Below are positions 32,900 to 44,530 of a stretch of DNA of 64,000 nt, piece after piece. Source of the DNA: Ilyonectria destructans (Eukaryota > Ascomycota > Sordariomycetes > Hypocreales > Nectriaceae); assembly GCA_020740775.1 (NCBI GenBank), contig JAHEWK010000006.1:2108001-2172000 (forward strand), in the 5' to 3' direction. Position numbers and translations under genes: made by a program. The notes beneath the pieces are model-generated. The model saw only the letters and a list, made by a program, of their open reading frames with translations. It was not told the origin of the DNA and made no database searches. Position 1 is the first letter of the stretch. Every line of letters begins with the position of its first letter.

Positions 32900-33968
32900 T
32901 CACAACCTCGCGCCCTTGTCGACCACCTTCTTAACTCTAAACCCATGCCTAGGCGCATGCACCCTAACTATACGCCCCCCTTCGCCAGTCTCGTACACCA
33001 CCTCCCGCGCATCGATCGCGACCAACTTGCCCTCGTCCCTCCCCGACGAGCCCGTGTCAGTTGGCCATACCCGAACGCGATCACCTTTCTGAAGCCCTTG
33101 CGCAATGACCACGGCGTCCTCAGCGTCCACAATCCTTTCATTTCCACTGAAGGGTGCCTGCAGGATCGTCTGCGCGGCCTTGTCTCCCTTTAGCGTTGCT
33201 GGCTTGCCCACCTTCTTCTTCGCCGCGGACAGGGCGTCCTGGAATCGCTGGATCCAAGCGTACACGCGTGGGTAAACGGCGGGCGAGAACCGGTCCTTTG
33301 GCAGCGCACCAGGGAGCCCCAGCAACCAATGGAATGGCCACACGGCCTCGATGTCCGCGAGGCTCGGCCCAGGCGTCTTCAAGATCCAGTCGCGCCCGTC
33401 GGCTAGCAACGTCGTCTCGAGAAGGTCGAACGCCCGGATCACTTCAACCAGAGCCTCAGGCCGCGCGGCGGTCATGCCCTCAGGACTGAGCTTGCCTCCC
33501 ATAAAGTCTGCACGGTCACGGTGGTATGCCGGGTCCTGGAGCAGAGGCAAGTCTGTTGGGAGCAGCTGGACGGCTTTGCCGAACAGGCCGGTGTCGTTGG
33601 TGAAGAGCGACAGGAGGCGTTCGACAGCAAGTTGGTCTGGCTCAGTGGCGCCGAGGCGGGGCAGTTCCGGGAAGAGCTCCTCAAGCTTGGGTAGCTGCAA
33701 CCGAGTATCCAGGTAGACGTCGCGTCCTATGGATAGGATCGGGATGCGGCGGTAGGATATCCCAAGCTGCGAGATGTCCGGCCGGGGCATCATAGGAGGT
33801 TGGAGCTATCGAGACATTAATCAGTACATTGCGTTTGTGGCATCGTAAGGAGGTACCGAGACTCACACATTGGCTGTAGGGGATCCCGCGAAGGGTCAAG
33901 TACCAGACTACCCGCCTGGCATACGGCGAGTACGGGTAGTGGTATATGATAATTGCAGGGGTTGACAT
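32900..33968 (-). CDS. Glutathione S-transferase-like protein (fungal GST_N type)
   Basis: Two exons, 33867-33968 and 32900-33805 (intron 61 nt, GTGAGT donor, TAG acceptor), 335 residues. The N terminus is a thioredoxin-fold GST_N domain (IIIYHYPYSPYARRVVWYL, then PPMMPRPDISQLGISYRRIP and IGRDVYLDT). A helical GST_C-like segment follows (residues about 110-215, with WILKTPGPSLADIEAVWPFHW). The extra C-terminal part of about 100 residues is beta-rich (GDRVRVWPTD, GKLVAIDAREVVYETGEGGR) and marks a fungal subfamily of unknown substrate. The CxxC of thioredoxins is absent (PYSPYA). Glutathione use is inferred from family membership. Confidence 0.87.
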
Positions 33969-34481
33969 GTCGATATTTTATCGTCGTAGCGATGGAGATA
34001 CGTGGTATTGATTGCGCACAAGGACCTGATACTTATGTAGAAAGTATTTCCAATCGTGCACTTCAGCAGCACAGGCGACAGCCAGACCTCCTCATGATCG
34101 TCTTACGCCGAGCCTCGGTTGATGATTTTGCGGGGTGCAGGGGGTTGGCGACTACGTTCTCGGTAGGCCTCTAGCCAATAGCGTGTTACACTTTGCCCAG
34201 GCTGTTCGGCCCTCAAGAAGACAGAAATCCAAGCAGAACACGAACAGCACACCAAGAAGCCTGGGTCCACTTCATCAATTGTCTTATATCTGCTAATTGG
34301 TGGTATCATCTTGGCTGATTTGCTCCTAAACCTCAATTAAGCAGCCAACCATGCTCGTAGCCCATCGGCCCCTTGAAACGTAACACGCCCTCAAAATCTC
34401 ATCGGGCACAACTGAAGTCGCCCACACCAAGAAGACGACAGCCTGACTCTTACGGCAGTCTTATCTTGCGATGAAACTCCA
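33969..34481. other. Intergenic between GST-like start and CCHC gene 3' end
   Basis: GST-like promoter and the CCHC-gene 3' region. Nothing recognisable. Confidence 0.5.
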
Positions 34482-36266
34482 CTACCAGCCACCTCCATCA
34501 TCCTGGGATGCTCCACCACCATTGTTCGCACTATCGAATCCATCATTCGATGGAAAGCCTTCATTCGACGGCGCGGGAAAGCCGCCATCGTTGAACTCCT
34601 CTGTCTCGGCAGGAGGCGCCTTGCAACGGACCTTGGTGTGTCCAAATTCCTGGCAATTAGTACACTGCACCTTGCTCCCTGTGAGATGGTTAGATTGTCT
34701 GTAAGTTGAGGAATCTTGTTTCACATTGACTTACAGTCACGAGGCTCGGGACATTCCCTGCTGAAGTGGCCGGTCTTTTCGCAGTTTCGGCAAGTGACAG
34801 TGTCCATGTTCCGAGGCTGGTCACACTCTTTGGCCATATGGCCCTCCTGACCGCAGTTACGGCACGCCCGGCTCCCGCCCTGAGGGCAGTCCTTTGCGAA
34901 ATGACCCACTGCACCAGTTAGTTTGAGTGAAGGAGCGCGACCCTGGAGACGTACTCTCGTTGCACTTGCGGCATTCAACATTCTCTGGGTTCGGGGGCTC
35001 CTCGCATTCGGCAATCTTGTGACCCGATTTCCTGAATGATAATTAGCATAAAGTAACAGTAAAGATGATTCTAACATAAGACTCACCCGCAGTTCTTGCA
35101 CGCAAACTTGTCAACACGAGGTTCCGGGCCTACTAGGTTAGCAACGTCGTGACAGAGTTAGGGCAGGTTAATAACCCACAGTCTCTGACGCGGTGACCGT
35201 CACCACCACAGTTGTAGCAAGAAATCTTGGGGGCGTCGGTTCTCTCAACCTTTTCCTGCTCGCAGTACTTGGAACTGTGACCGAGTTCCTTGCAGTTGAA
35301 GCACAGTGGAACACCTTTGTCAACAACCTCTCCGGCATCATCCAAACGAGAGAGAATCTCGGCGCGATCCTGTGGCCAACCCTCAATTTCGCGAGGACGA
35401 TCGGGTTTCTCCGAGAACCGATAGGAGACGGTGTACTTTTTCCCCATGGCTCCCTGGAGATTCATGTTGGTAAAAATGCTGATCAGAGGCCTCTCAGTTG
35501 CGATCAGCCAAAGACCGATTTCTTGTTCGACAAGAGCCTCCTGGAGCTCTCGATAAGTGATATTGCCCTCAAGAGCTTTGACGTACTCCTGTACGGCTTC
35601 CTTGGCATCGTCGACTTCGCGCTCAGAGACTGCCTGCTTGAGCTTCTTCCAGGCTTCATCGGGATCGACGGTGGCAACATGATCGCGGTTGATCTTGCGG
35701 GCGTTCTCGCAATTCTTTCGCATGTGCCCTGGTATAGTTAGCACAGCGTTCTATCTACCTCAAATGCAAATAACGAACCTTCCTCTCCGCAGTTCTCGCA
35801 CAACATAGGAGGCTTATCCGGGCAGTCTCGGACCATGTGTCCGGGCTGCTTGCAGTAGCGGCAGGTCATGTCCTGAGCCATCTCCTGAGCGTTGGGACAC
35901 TCAGCTCGGCGATGACTTGCAGTATGTCAGTATGCCAAGGCCGATGCCCACAAACGCACTGGACGAAAAAAGGAACATACCCAGCTTCACCGCAACCGAA
36001 GCACTTGTCATCGCCGTTGCCATTTCCATTTCCATGACCGAAGTCGGTGCTGGTTTGTCAGTTAATACAACATAATGGGTATCAATACAGCTTGAGAATT
36101 TTCCGGTGATGACTTACTCTCCCTGTCCATTCTGGTCAAAGCCATTGGCTCCTGCATCTGCTCCATTGGAACCATAGGCAGCGCCATCGCCTCCATAATT
36201 GTTGGAAGTTGAACCACCACCACTGTCCCAGTTGGGCGCGGATGGCCCGGAGTCCCAGTCAGCCAT
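34482..36266 (-). CDS. Zinc-knuckle (CCHC) nucleic-acid-binding protein with ten knuckles
   Basis: I reconstruct eight exons: 36118-36266, 35981-36049, 35779-35915, 35180-35728, 35087-35129, 34955-35031, 34735-34908 and 34482-34678, all introns 46-68 nt; 464 residues. After a Gly/Asn/Ser-rich N terminus (MADWDSGPSAPNW) come three CX2CX4HX4C knuckles. Next is a helical insert of about 130 residues (KLKQAVSEREVDDAKEAVQE, then YTVSYRFSEKPDRPREIEGW), then seven more knuckles and an acidic Gly/Asn tail. Every knuckle keeps C-C-H-C. The family binds single-stranded nucleic acid; the Gis2/CNBP group has seven to nine knuckles and no such insert, so this is a distinct fungal type, possibly nuclear or RNP-associated. 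Several introns fall within knuckles. Confidence 0.9.
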
Positions 36267-38488
36267 TTCAGAGTGCTTGGCGGGTTTCGGTAAAGGCTTT
36301 TGGCGTCTATTGAAATGTGTCAGCGGTCGTTGAGGAATGAATGTGAGGCTCGAACAAGGTAAAGCAGGCCGGACAGGAATCTCAGTCGCCCACGAAACTG
36401 CAACAACTGCGTGCCTCCAATATGCCGCCAAAAACAGAGAGATGGTTTTATTGCTTGGAAAAGGTGAAGCGCAAAGAGAGGAAACACAGGCAAGTGAAAT
36501 ATGGGTCGCGATTCAGACCAACGCGTAATCGGACAGACCAAAAGAGACTGATCTGGACTACCTCACCGGCATAGAAAGAAATGAGACTCTCGAAATGCAG
36601 GTGATCTTCAGGAGCTCATTTGACGAAATGAGGTAGATGAAGCACTCACTTGTAGTTGTTCTGAAGTTGATCTTGTGCAGTGCAAATTTGTTCTCCACAG
36701 CGCAAGGAAGTGCGGAAATGGGAGGAAAAGAGTAAAGGCCTTTGCAGGCGAGAAGTGAAAGAAGATAATGGCCTTAGGGGGGAGAACCTGATGCCTTTGT
36801 GCCTGAACGTGGACGTAAACTTGAGGAAGGCGCGTCTCAGGTGGGTGCACAAGTTGAGACGAGAGGTCTTGAGGAAGGGAGAAAGAAAGAGCGCTCAGGG
36901 GATTGAAAGCTGTGTTTTTATACTTCGACAAAGAAAACACGCCCGCCAGGTAGAAGTGTTTCCTTGCCAGCTGCGGACACTTGGTAGCAAGGAGATGTTG
37001 AACACTGATTCACTGTCAACCACAGAGAGGCCTGGGCTTCTTGCGGTATACCACCTAGGTTTAGGGGCCAAACACCCTAAAAGACAGATGCCTACCTACC
37101 TGCAGGATGTGCCCGGGTAAACAAACTCGCTATGGCGGGCCGTCGCGCCTTTGTGACATATGGATGCTTTTTTAACACAGTGGTTTGCTCAACATACCCA
37201 GCTTGTTTGCTAGTTGCTGGTTGCTCGAGTTGAGGAACACTACTTGATACTAAATGGGCTTTCTCTTTCGGTGACTATGGGTAGGTGATATTACACATGT
37301 AGTATTCAACAAAACCCTGACACACAGCACTCGCGCTTTTACTGACATTTACTACATTTAAGATGCGCCAGGGTGCAAGTTGAAGAAGAAATGCCATCGG
37401 GTCAGCGATAACCGCTGCCACTAGAAGACCTGGGACTAGGTCCGGCCCGTTTCTTAGTGATGGCTAGAACCAAAACCAGACCCATACCATCCATCCAGAC
37501 ACAAAGACGGACGGAAGCGTCTCTCCAGCGTGAAGACACAAACGCCGCGGAGACCCACATATCTCTGCTCGGCGTCACGTTGCAAACTCTGTGTGAGTAA
37601 AGCCCAGCCCCGGGCCCCCCGGAAGCCATCCCCACAGCGAAGAAAAAGCATGCAACTATCAAAGACAAGCATGGACCAGGCAGAGGAGAAATGTCACGAG
37701 GACAACCTATGGCGGCAGGTGCAGAATACTCCGACAAATCTCCAGGCGGGGATTGGTCCGAGTTCGCACCGCTCGCCTCCCCCCCTTTTGGCGGACAATT
37801 AGGCGATAGGTCAGCGGAATCGGAAGAGGCCGCATAGGATGGGCAGCCCTCGGGCAGGCCTTGCGCCTGTGCCTGTGCCTGGCCCAGGGAGGCAAGGTCC
37901 CGAGTCGTACGGTTTGGCCGCTGACTTTTCCGTAAGCGACCGTTGGCGTAATTGTTGCAAAAACATTTCGGCACATCTCCGAGGAGGGCTCCGGGGAGTC
38001 GCAGACACGACGATGGTCAGCAACGAAACGTGCCCGCTGCAAGAGGACAATTGAGGAATTGACGCCAGCGGCAGTCCGTAAGCAACCGGTCATCATTATT
38101 CCTGCCTTAGCTGGCTTTCGGATGCAGGGTCGATGGTGGCTGGCTCCGCACCTCCGCAGTCGGAACCAGGGGGTGCTTATCGATATCGCCCTTGATCGCT
38201 GTCCGAGGAAAAGCAGAAGTGAACCCCGCAACACAGAACATCGATGTAATACCGTCTGCCGGGACCAACCTGGCACTGTGCACACCACGCGATAACGAGC
38301 GAAGCGCACAGTCCGTAGAGCCTGCATGCACTGTGGATCTAGTTCACCCCATTGACTAATCTAGTTCACACCAATCCAATATCTGGGCGAAAAGTCCGCG
38401 GGCTTCCCTACAAATCCAACGCCATCTCCCCAAGTTCGTTCGTCCTTCTCCTCACTCCTCTTCTACCGCCCCCGCAACCTCATTTACA
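36267..38488. other. Divergent intergenic region, CCHC gene and DRE2
   Basis: 2.2 kb holding two divergent promoters and a probable long leader of the CCHC gene. Frames at 36680-37120, 37402-37974 and 37707-38327 overlap on opposite strands and have no family resemblance. Nothing else is seen. Confidence 0.5.
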
Positions 38489-39539
38489 ATGGCGCCCGCG
38501 ATCCTCATGATTGACCCGAGCGACGACTTCGTCTCGTCGACTCCTTCGACCTCGCCACCCAAGCGCACCCTCCTCCTAGCACCTCCCTCTCTCGCATCGC
38601 ACTCCTCCGCCCTCACGTCTGTTCTATCCGACTATGACCGCTCCGTCACCGATCTCCAGATGCTCGACCGTCTCTCCGCGGGACTGGTCAACCTGCCGAC
38701 CTCCACCTACGACCTCGTTCTGATCCTGGCGGATGCCTCCTCCATGCTGGGCGAGTCTCTCGCCTTGATGAACCGAACCGTCCTCGGCCCCGTTGCTGAA
38801 GCACTCAAGCCCAACGGTCGATTGCAGGGGCAGAACGGAAACAACTTGGAGGAGTCGACGCTGTCAAAGGAGGCAGTCCTGGCCGGTCTGGTTGCCTCCC
38901 GGGGAGGCTTCGAGAAGCCCGACTACGGCGAGAGCGAAGGCGTCGTTAGTCTAAAGTTCGGTAGCAAGAAGAAGAAGAACCAGGGTGGATTTACTTTTGG
39001 AGATGGGTCGGTTTCTCTCAAGAGGAGTGCGCCCAAGGTTGAGCCACCAAAGCCTGCTGCCCCCGCCGGTGTCGGCTTCATCGACCTAAGCGACGATCTC
39101 GACGACGACGACCTCATCGACGAGGATGACCTCATGACCGAGGAAGACCTCTTACGCCCCATCAACATCCGTACGTTCCCCCATCTTTCCGACCCCTCCC
39201 CCACTCCCCACTTATGCTAACCTCTATCCAGCCGCCGAGTGCCAGCCCAAGCCCGGCAAGCGAAGGCGCGCCTGCAAGGATTGTTCGTGTGGTCTTGCCG
39301 AACGCCTCGTCGCAGAAGACGATGCCAAGCGTGCCGAAGCCGACAAGAAACTCGAGAGCGTCAAGCTCGCCTCTGACGATCTGGCGGAGGTCGACTTTAC
39401 CGTCCAGGGCAAGGTGGGCTCCTGTGGCAACTGCGCCCTGGGCGATGCATTCCGATGCGACGGCTGCCCCTACGTCGGTCTGCCGCCCTTCAAGCCCGGC
39501 GAGGAGGTTCGACTGCTGAACATGGATATCCAACTGTAA
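38489..39539 (+). CDS. DRE2: Cytosolic Fe-S cluster assembly protein Dre2 (anamorsin)
   Basis: Electron carrier that accepts electrons from the diflavin reductase Tah18 for cytosolic Fe-S protein assembly. Two exons, 38489-39170 and 39232-39539 (intron 61 nt), 329 residues. The N-terminal third is the degenerate methyltransferase-like domain ([32 protein letters not shown]). It is followed by an acidic linker with [16 protein letters not shown], then the C-terminal Fe-S region. That region has cysteines 231, 242, 245 and 247 ([11 protein letters not shown]) for the 2Fe-2S site and the twin CX2C motif [15 protein letters not shown] (292-306), then [14 protein letters not shown]. All cluster ligands are present and the length is normal. 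Confidence 0.97.
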
Positions 39540-39887
39540 AGGCATTTGTGATGAACGATGGGAACGCAGAAATGCAGGCGTATATACACTTGTTTTTGGG
39601 ATGGGTTGGATTCTTTGGCGGGCCCAGGACAGGACATGGCGCCCGCAACACACACACGGTCAGGGGTAAAGGATGTTTGTACGGAGCGCTCTACATTTAG
39701 ATTCGGCGTTCCTGGCGCAGCTTGACCCATTTAGATGATACAAAAAACCGAGTTGCATTATCAGACTCCAAACGCCGCTCTAACCATGACATGCTCCAAC
39801 CCTTTGCATATGAGAGTAGCCTAGGACACCAGATAGTAGACATGGCCTCCCTGACCCAAGCGGAAGTAAGTTTACAAAGGTCCCAGA
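39540..39887. other. Convergent intergenic region
   Basis: A 348-base spacer between the DRE2 and KEX1 3' ends, presumably with both poly(A) regions. Nothing else is seen. Confidence 0.5.
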
Positions 39888-41848
39888 TCATCGCGAGCGT
39901 CCGCTCGTGTGGTTCTTTTCGTTGTCCGAGTCGCCATCACTGTCATCACCCACGGTATACTCGGCTCTCCCAGCCACTGTCGGGGTTTCTACATGTAGGT
40001 CATCCAGTTCGCTCTCATCGAAAGCGGCGGCCTCAAGATCACCAGGGCCCTGCTTGGCCCGTAATCCATCCAATCGCCCAGAAGAGTCGTTGCCAGCAAG
40101 GGCGTGGTAGGTAGCACCCTTGCGGCGCTCACGCCAGATGAAATACGCCCAGGCCGTGGCGGCGACGGCTACAATGACGAGGACGACCTCGCCTGATTTC
40201 TGGTACGCAGCCCACTTGGCCTCCTCCAGCTTCTTCTGCTGGTCGTCCTGGGCCGACTGGGTATTGTTGGTGGCACCGCCAACAGTGGTCTCGGGTCCCT
40301 TCTCTCCATCAATGCGACTGTCGGCAGGGTCTCCACCGATGTGGTCGATGTTGATGCCCATGAAGCGGTCGAGCATGTCTCGGCTTCGGCGGGGCAGGTC
40401 GAAGGGAACCATGTGGGAAGAGTTGTAGAACAAGACATAGGTTAAGTTGCGAGCCTCCTGCCAGAAGCCCGCAGCCTCGCCTTCGAAGGTCCAGTCTCGG
40501 CGAGGGGCCCAGTTTCCAGGGGTGACCTCGAAGCCCCTGCCACCGTTCCACTGCATCTTATTGAGCATCTCTTCAGTACCGATGTGGTTGCAGATCAGAT
40601 CTTCGGCTCCCGAGAAGAGGAGAATTGGGATATCCGCCAGGAGATCGGGAAGATAGTCAACCGCGGGTTTGGAGTTCTTGGCAGAAAACGCATTACCCAC
40701 GGCACCGTTGCACTCCTGCCATCCGGTATTCTTCTGTTCGCTGACGTGTAGAGCGCGAACAACATCGTCCCTCCTCAGGTAGGGACCGACGTACTTCAAG
40801 TCCGGAGGCCAGTTCATGCCGCAGCTAGGGTAAGAATCCTTCAGGCGTACGTCGTACATGTTAATGCATGCATCATTTCCGTTGCCGGACTTGGTAAGCC
40901 GGAGGATGGATGACAGGATGGCCTCGCATTCGCTGTAGTCGACACGGCCAGGCTCAGTCGCCATACGCTTCTCGCAGATTCGCAGCTCATGCTTTAACTG
41001 CTGGTGTTCATCTGAGCCCTTCTTGATGATGCCCTTGTCGACAGCAAAGGAGATGTAGGCGGGATATTGCTCTCGTGGGGAGATCCACCCGTTTCCAATC
41101 AACAGCCCCTTTAGATTCCATGGGGTTTGAGGGTTCTTCTTGTTGCGCGCAAGAATCGCTTTCGCAATGTAGGGGATATGTTGTCCAGCATACGACTCAC
41201 CAGAGATGTAGAGCTAAGCTAGGTCAGCAAACGAGAACAGCTGAGGTGAGGAACGGAGTACCTACGTCATCGGTGTCATATTGAGGGAACAGTTCAAACC
41301 ACTTCTCGAGGAACTGGACAAACTGGTCGGCCATGTCGTCCAGCTCGTGCACGAAACTGTCAGTGTCGACGTAGCTGAAGCCAGTGCCAACCGGGTTGTC
41401 GACGAAGAGCAAGTTGGCGAACTCGTTCCAGGAGCCATTGTTTGGGACCAGGGTCTGCTCGTCCTTGACTCGATAGGGGCCGATCTCCATCATCGCGCCA
41501 TCCTCGGAGCTGCATCCAGGTCCACCATTGATCCAGATGACGGTTCGTTGCTTATCGGCGATGTGCTGGTTCTCGAAGTGCCAGAAGAAGAGGTTTCCGT
41601 TGTGCTCGGGTGTGATTTCGATATGGCTGCAATTCAAGAACGCGTCAGCAAGTGTGGATATGGCGGAGGCTCGGAATCACTTACCCAGCATGCATCTTGA
41701 TGGGAGCAGAGTCAGTGGGCAATCCAGGAAGGTTGCGAACATAATAGTCTGCAGCCGAGTCTCCCGCGGAGCCCGTGGCCTGCCAGAGCGCCAGCGAGAG
41801 CAAGGCCGGCCATTGTCTCGGGCCCGGGAGCATCGAGAGGAGAGCCAT
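39888..41848 (-). CDS. KEX1: Pheromone-processing carboxypeptidase Kex1
   Basis: Serine carboxypeptidase (S10 family) of the late Golgi that removes C-terminal Lys/Arg after Kex2 cleavage. Three exons: 41685-41848, 41266-41626 and 39888-41213 (introns 58 and 52 nt), 616 residues. It has a signal peptide ([17 protein letters not shown]), the substrate-binding [10 protein letters not shown], and catalytic Ser182 in GESYAG, Asp380 in GAEDLICN and His442 in [10 protein letters not shown] lumenal disordered stretch precedes one membrane helix (residues about 514-534). The cytosolic acidic tail ([14 protein letters not shown]) is a feature of Kex1 for Golgi retention. All key residues are intact. 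The gene is divergent from SFM1. Confidence 0.97.
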
Positions 41849-42751
41849 GGTGGTGCGGTTGAGACGCCGCGGCGTACTAATCGGAGATGATTACACACAC
41901 AATAATGGCGACGGCGCAGGAGCCTCGAGGACTACAGCAATGTCGTCATGTATGTGAGGAGAGGAGAAGGAGTCGAGGGAGTTGAGGTTGTAGGTGATGG
42001 AGATTGAAGATCCGAAAGGGTGAGGTGGCCCAGAAGTACTCAGCCCCAGCATATGGAGACCCCTTTGGCGGCTTACGGGGATGCCTGGAACATGGGACGC
42101 GAAACCGACTAGGGGCGTCTTTAGCGGCAGAACATTCCCTGAGATATGGGGAACAGGGCATTACAGGGCCCTGTTCTGGTCTGTGCAGGGGTGTGTGGCG
42201 CTCTGTTGTCGCCGGGAATAGGTGTTGAATAGGTGCCGACAGCTTATCCTCCACTGAAATGAGTGCCGCACTTGACTGGCCGTCATGGTTGTCTCTGCGC
42301 GTTATCACATCAATTGATACCAAGCCCGCCTTGAAAGGGCCAGAGACTTTGGATGAAGCCGAGACTCAATAGGGTTACATTGATATTGCCGTGGCATTAT
42401 TCGCCAAGCCGCATGTGCAGGAAGCCGCGATGCTAAGCTTTCAGACAAGGAGAAAGGCTGAAGCAGCTGGAACCGAATGACGATTGTTTTGCTTCGGGCT
42501 CACCACTCACACACGCACACTGCCGCTCGCTAGTGTAGACTGGGGAATTTTTTAAACCCTCCCTTGGCCAAACCTCACCCATCACAAAAGTACAAAAGTA
42601 TTCCAAGTCAAATCGCCTCTCCCGAAAAGTATTTGTGCATTCATCGGCCTGTGAGTTTATGAAACCGACCCCGCCTCCGAAGCTGCGCTCCGTCCCGTGG
42701 TGCGGACGTAGCTTCGTTGTGCGCAGTGTGCTGAGACCTCAAAGAAAAACA
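41849..42751. promoter_or_regulatory. Divergent intergenic region of KEX1 and SFM1
   Basis: 903 bases between two start codons with no other gene supported. It therefore contains both promoters. In-frame ATGs upstream of the SFM1 start lie at 42635 and 42659. Confidence 0.45.
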
Positions 42752-43584
42752 ATGGCTGGCAAGACCTTCATCGTCGAGCATCTCGACCCCGAGCTGGGGC
42801 CCTGGTCAGAGCTCGAATACCTTGCCATCGCCTCCGAGACACAGGCCACAGGGGGCTCGTTCATCCTGTCCAGCCTGCCGCCTACGTTCCAGGTTCCGGC
42901 AGACCTGGCCAGCAACCCGGCCTTCAAGGCGGAGAACCAAGGTGTGGAGGAGCTATACGCCGGCCAGAAGTCGCGCGTGTGTCTCCTTGACCCGTCCGCG
43001 GCTAAGGATTTGTCCCCCGAGGACGGCGAGACCTTTGATGCTTTCCTATTTGGGGGGATTCTGGGTATGTAACGCTATTCTCGCCGAAGCAGGGGCTGTA
43101 GCTAACGTGTTTGATAGGCGATGATCCTCCTCGAGGTGGGTGACAGTGACAATTTTCCGTCTCACCATTCGTTGACATGCAACTCTCTAGACCGGACCTC
43201 TGAGTTGAGGAAGAAGGGGTTCGAAGGCCGCAGGTTGGGGCCCAAGCAGATGACGACTGATACGGCTGTACGAGTAACGCGCATTGTGGTACAAGACAAG
43301 GGTTCGTTCCCTCGTAGCGCGCTACTACACCAGTTTGCTCACAGTAACTAGTTGCACTAGACCAGGTGCCTTACGTGGACTTCCCGGAGCTCAAGTTCAA
43401 TGAGCATGAGAGCACCGAAATGCCCTTCCGCTACGTCAAGACGGAAGACGGAAAGCCGATCATGCCCAAGGTACAAGGCTCACCAACTTGTGTTGTGGAT
43501 GGATGAAATACTGACCGCGCTTCGCAGGGCATGGTGGAGTTGATCCAGAAAGACGCCGACAAGGCAGTGAATGATCTATTCTAA
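42752..43584 (+). CDS. SFM1: SPOUT-family protein arginine methyltransferase Sfm1
   Basis: In yeast, Sfm1 monomethylates an arginine of ribosomal protein uS3 (Rps3) in the cytosol. I reconstruct five exons: 42752-43064, 43118-43135, 43191-43301, 43361-43470 and 43528-43584 (introns 53, 55, 59 and 57 nt), 202 residues. The conserved order is FIVEHLDPELGPWSELEY, RVCLLDPSAAKDLSPED, FDAFLFGGILGDDPPRDRTS, GRRLGPKQMTTDTAVR, VPYVDFPELKFNEHESTEMP and FRYVKTEDGKPIMPKGMVEL. The GG-L-G-D-PPRDRT and MTTDTA loops form the knotted AdoMet site of this family. Exon 2 is an 18-nt microexon that carries most of GDDPPR. Family assignment is very confident; exon 2 rests on conservation and splice consensus. Confidence 0.95.
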
Positions 43585-44530
43585 ACCGCACGGGGTTTTC
43601 GGATCTGGAATGGTCCGTCGGGTACCATCACGACGTTGCGTCAGCATCTGACCTAAGCTTCGAGCCGCGTTTCAGGAGTCGATCATACTGGTATCCTCCG
43701 TCTTGGAACACAAGGGGGGGCAGATGTCAGAATTCGGGACGAAAGCTTGTTTTTCTTCTCCTGGTTCATACTCAAATCATACCAAGGAAATTAGATGAGC
43801 AGTGGATGTAACGAAGTACGTTGCCACCAGCTGAATGAGTATCAGCCAGTTTGATCCACCAACTCTTCATTACCTCATCGATCTAACCGCGTAATTGCTG
43901 CCAACCCTAACTCACACCCTGTAAATCCCGTATTACTAGGCACCTCTATTGGTCAGAGACTGTTGCTGCTCTGCTTGATTGTAAGTCCTACAATGTATTG
44001 AAAATTGACACTAGGTATAGGGTAGGCGGGTTGAGACTCGGTTGCTGGGAATCTCTCATTAGTATTGACACTCGCCTCCACGATTCGTTGTCCCTGGAAA
44101 CTGCGCGGAGCATGAATCTGTTACTGTAGATGAACCAGTCTCCCGCGACTGCGCAGCTGTTGAAATATGACAACCATCCCAATGTCGAGTAGTAAATGCC
44201 TCTCCTATAATGCCCAACTAGTTCTCACATCTCAAGTACATGCACAGAGCTAAAGACTGAAGGACACGGGAGTCTACAATATACATGTTAAATCCCCCGA
44301 AACAGTAATACTGAGCGTTGATAGTACAGAGTCTTGCTGGGAAGGGCTTCAAGTGACGTATTCAGGAAATGCATATAAGCAGTAATGCATCAAACGCGAC
44401 ATCGGCCCATGCTCAGCGCGACTCTGAATGCAAGCTGATGACGACTAATGCCCGGAAGTCAAGTTGCTAATAATGATTGTTCTTTCCGGAAGAAAATCCA
44501 ATTGTACGCATACTATGAAAACAAGATCCC
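43585..44530. other. Intergenic between SFM1 and FMT1
   Basis: About 950 bases, AT-richer than the flanks. A TGACGTAT core lies near 44355, about 175 bases before FMT1. The minus frame 43988-44182 looks spurious. Confidence 0.5.

Noticed and set aside
36680..37120. 146-codon plus frame upstream of the CCHC gene
   Set aside because: Charged low-complexity translation overlapped by opposite-strand frames; no family resemblance.
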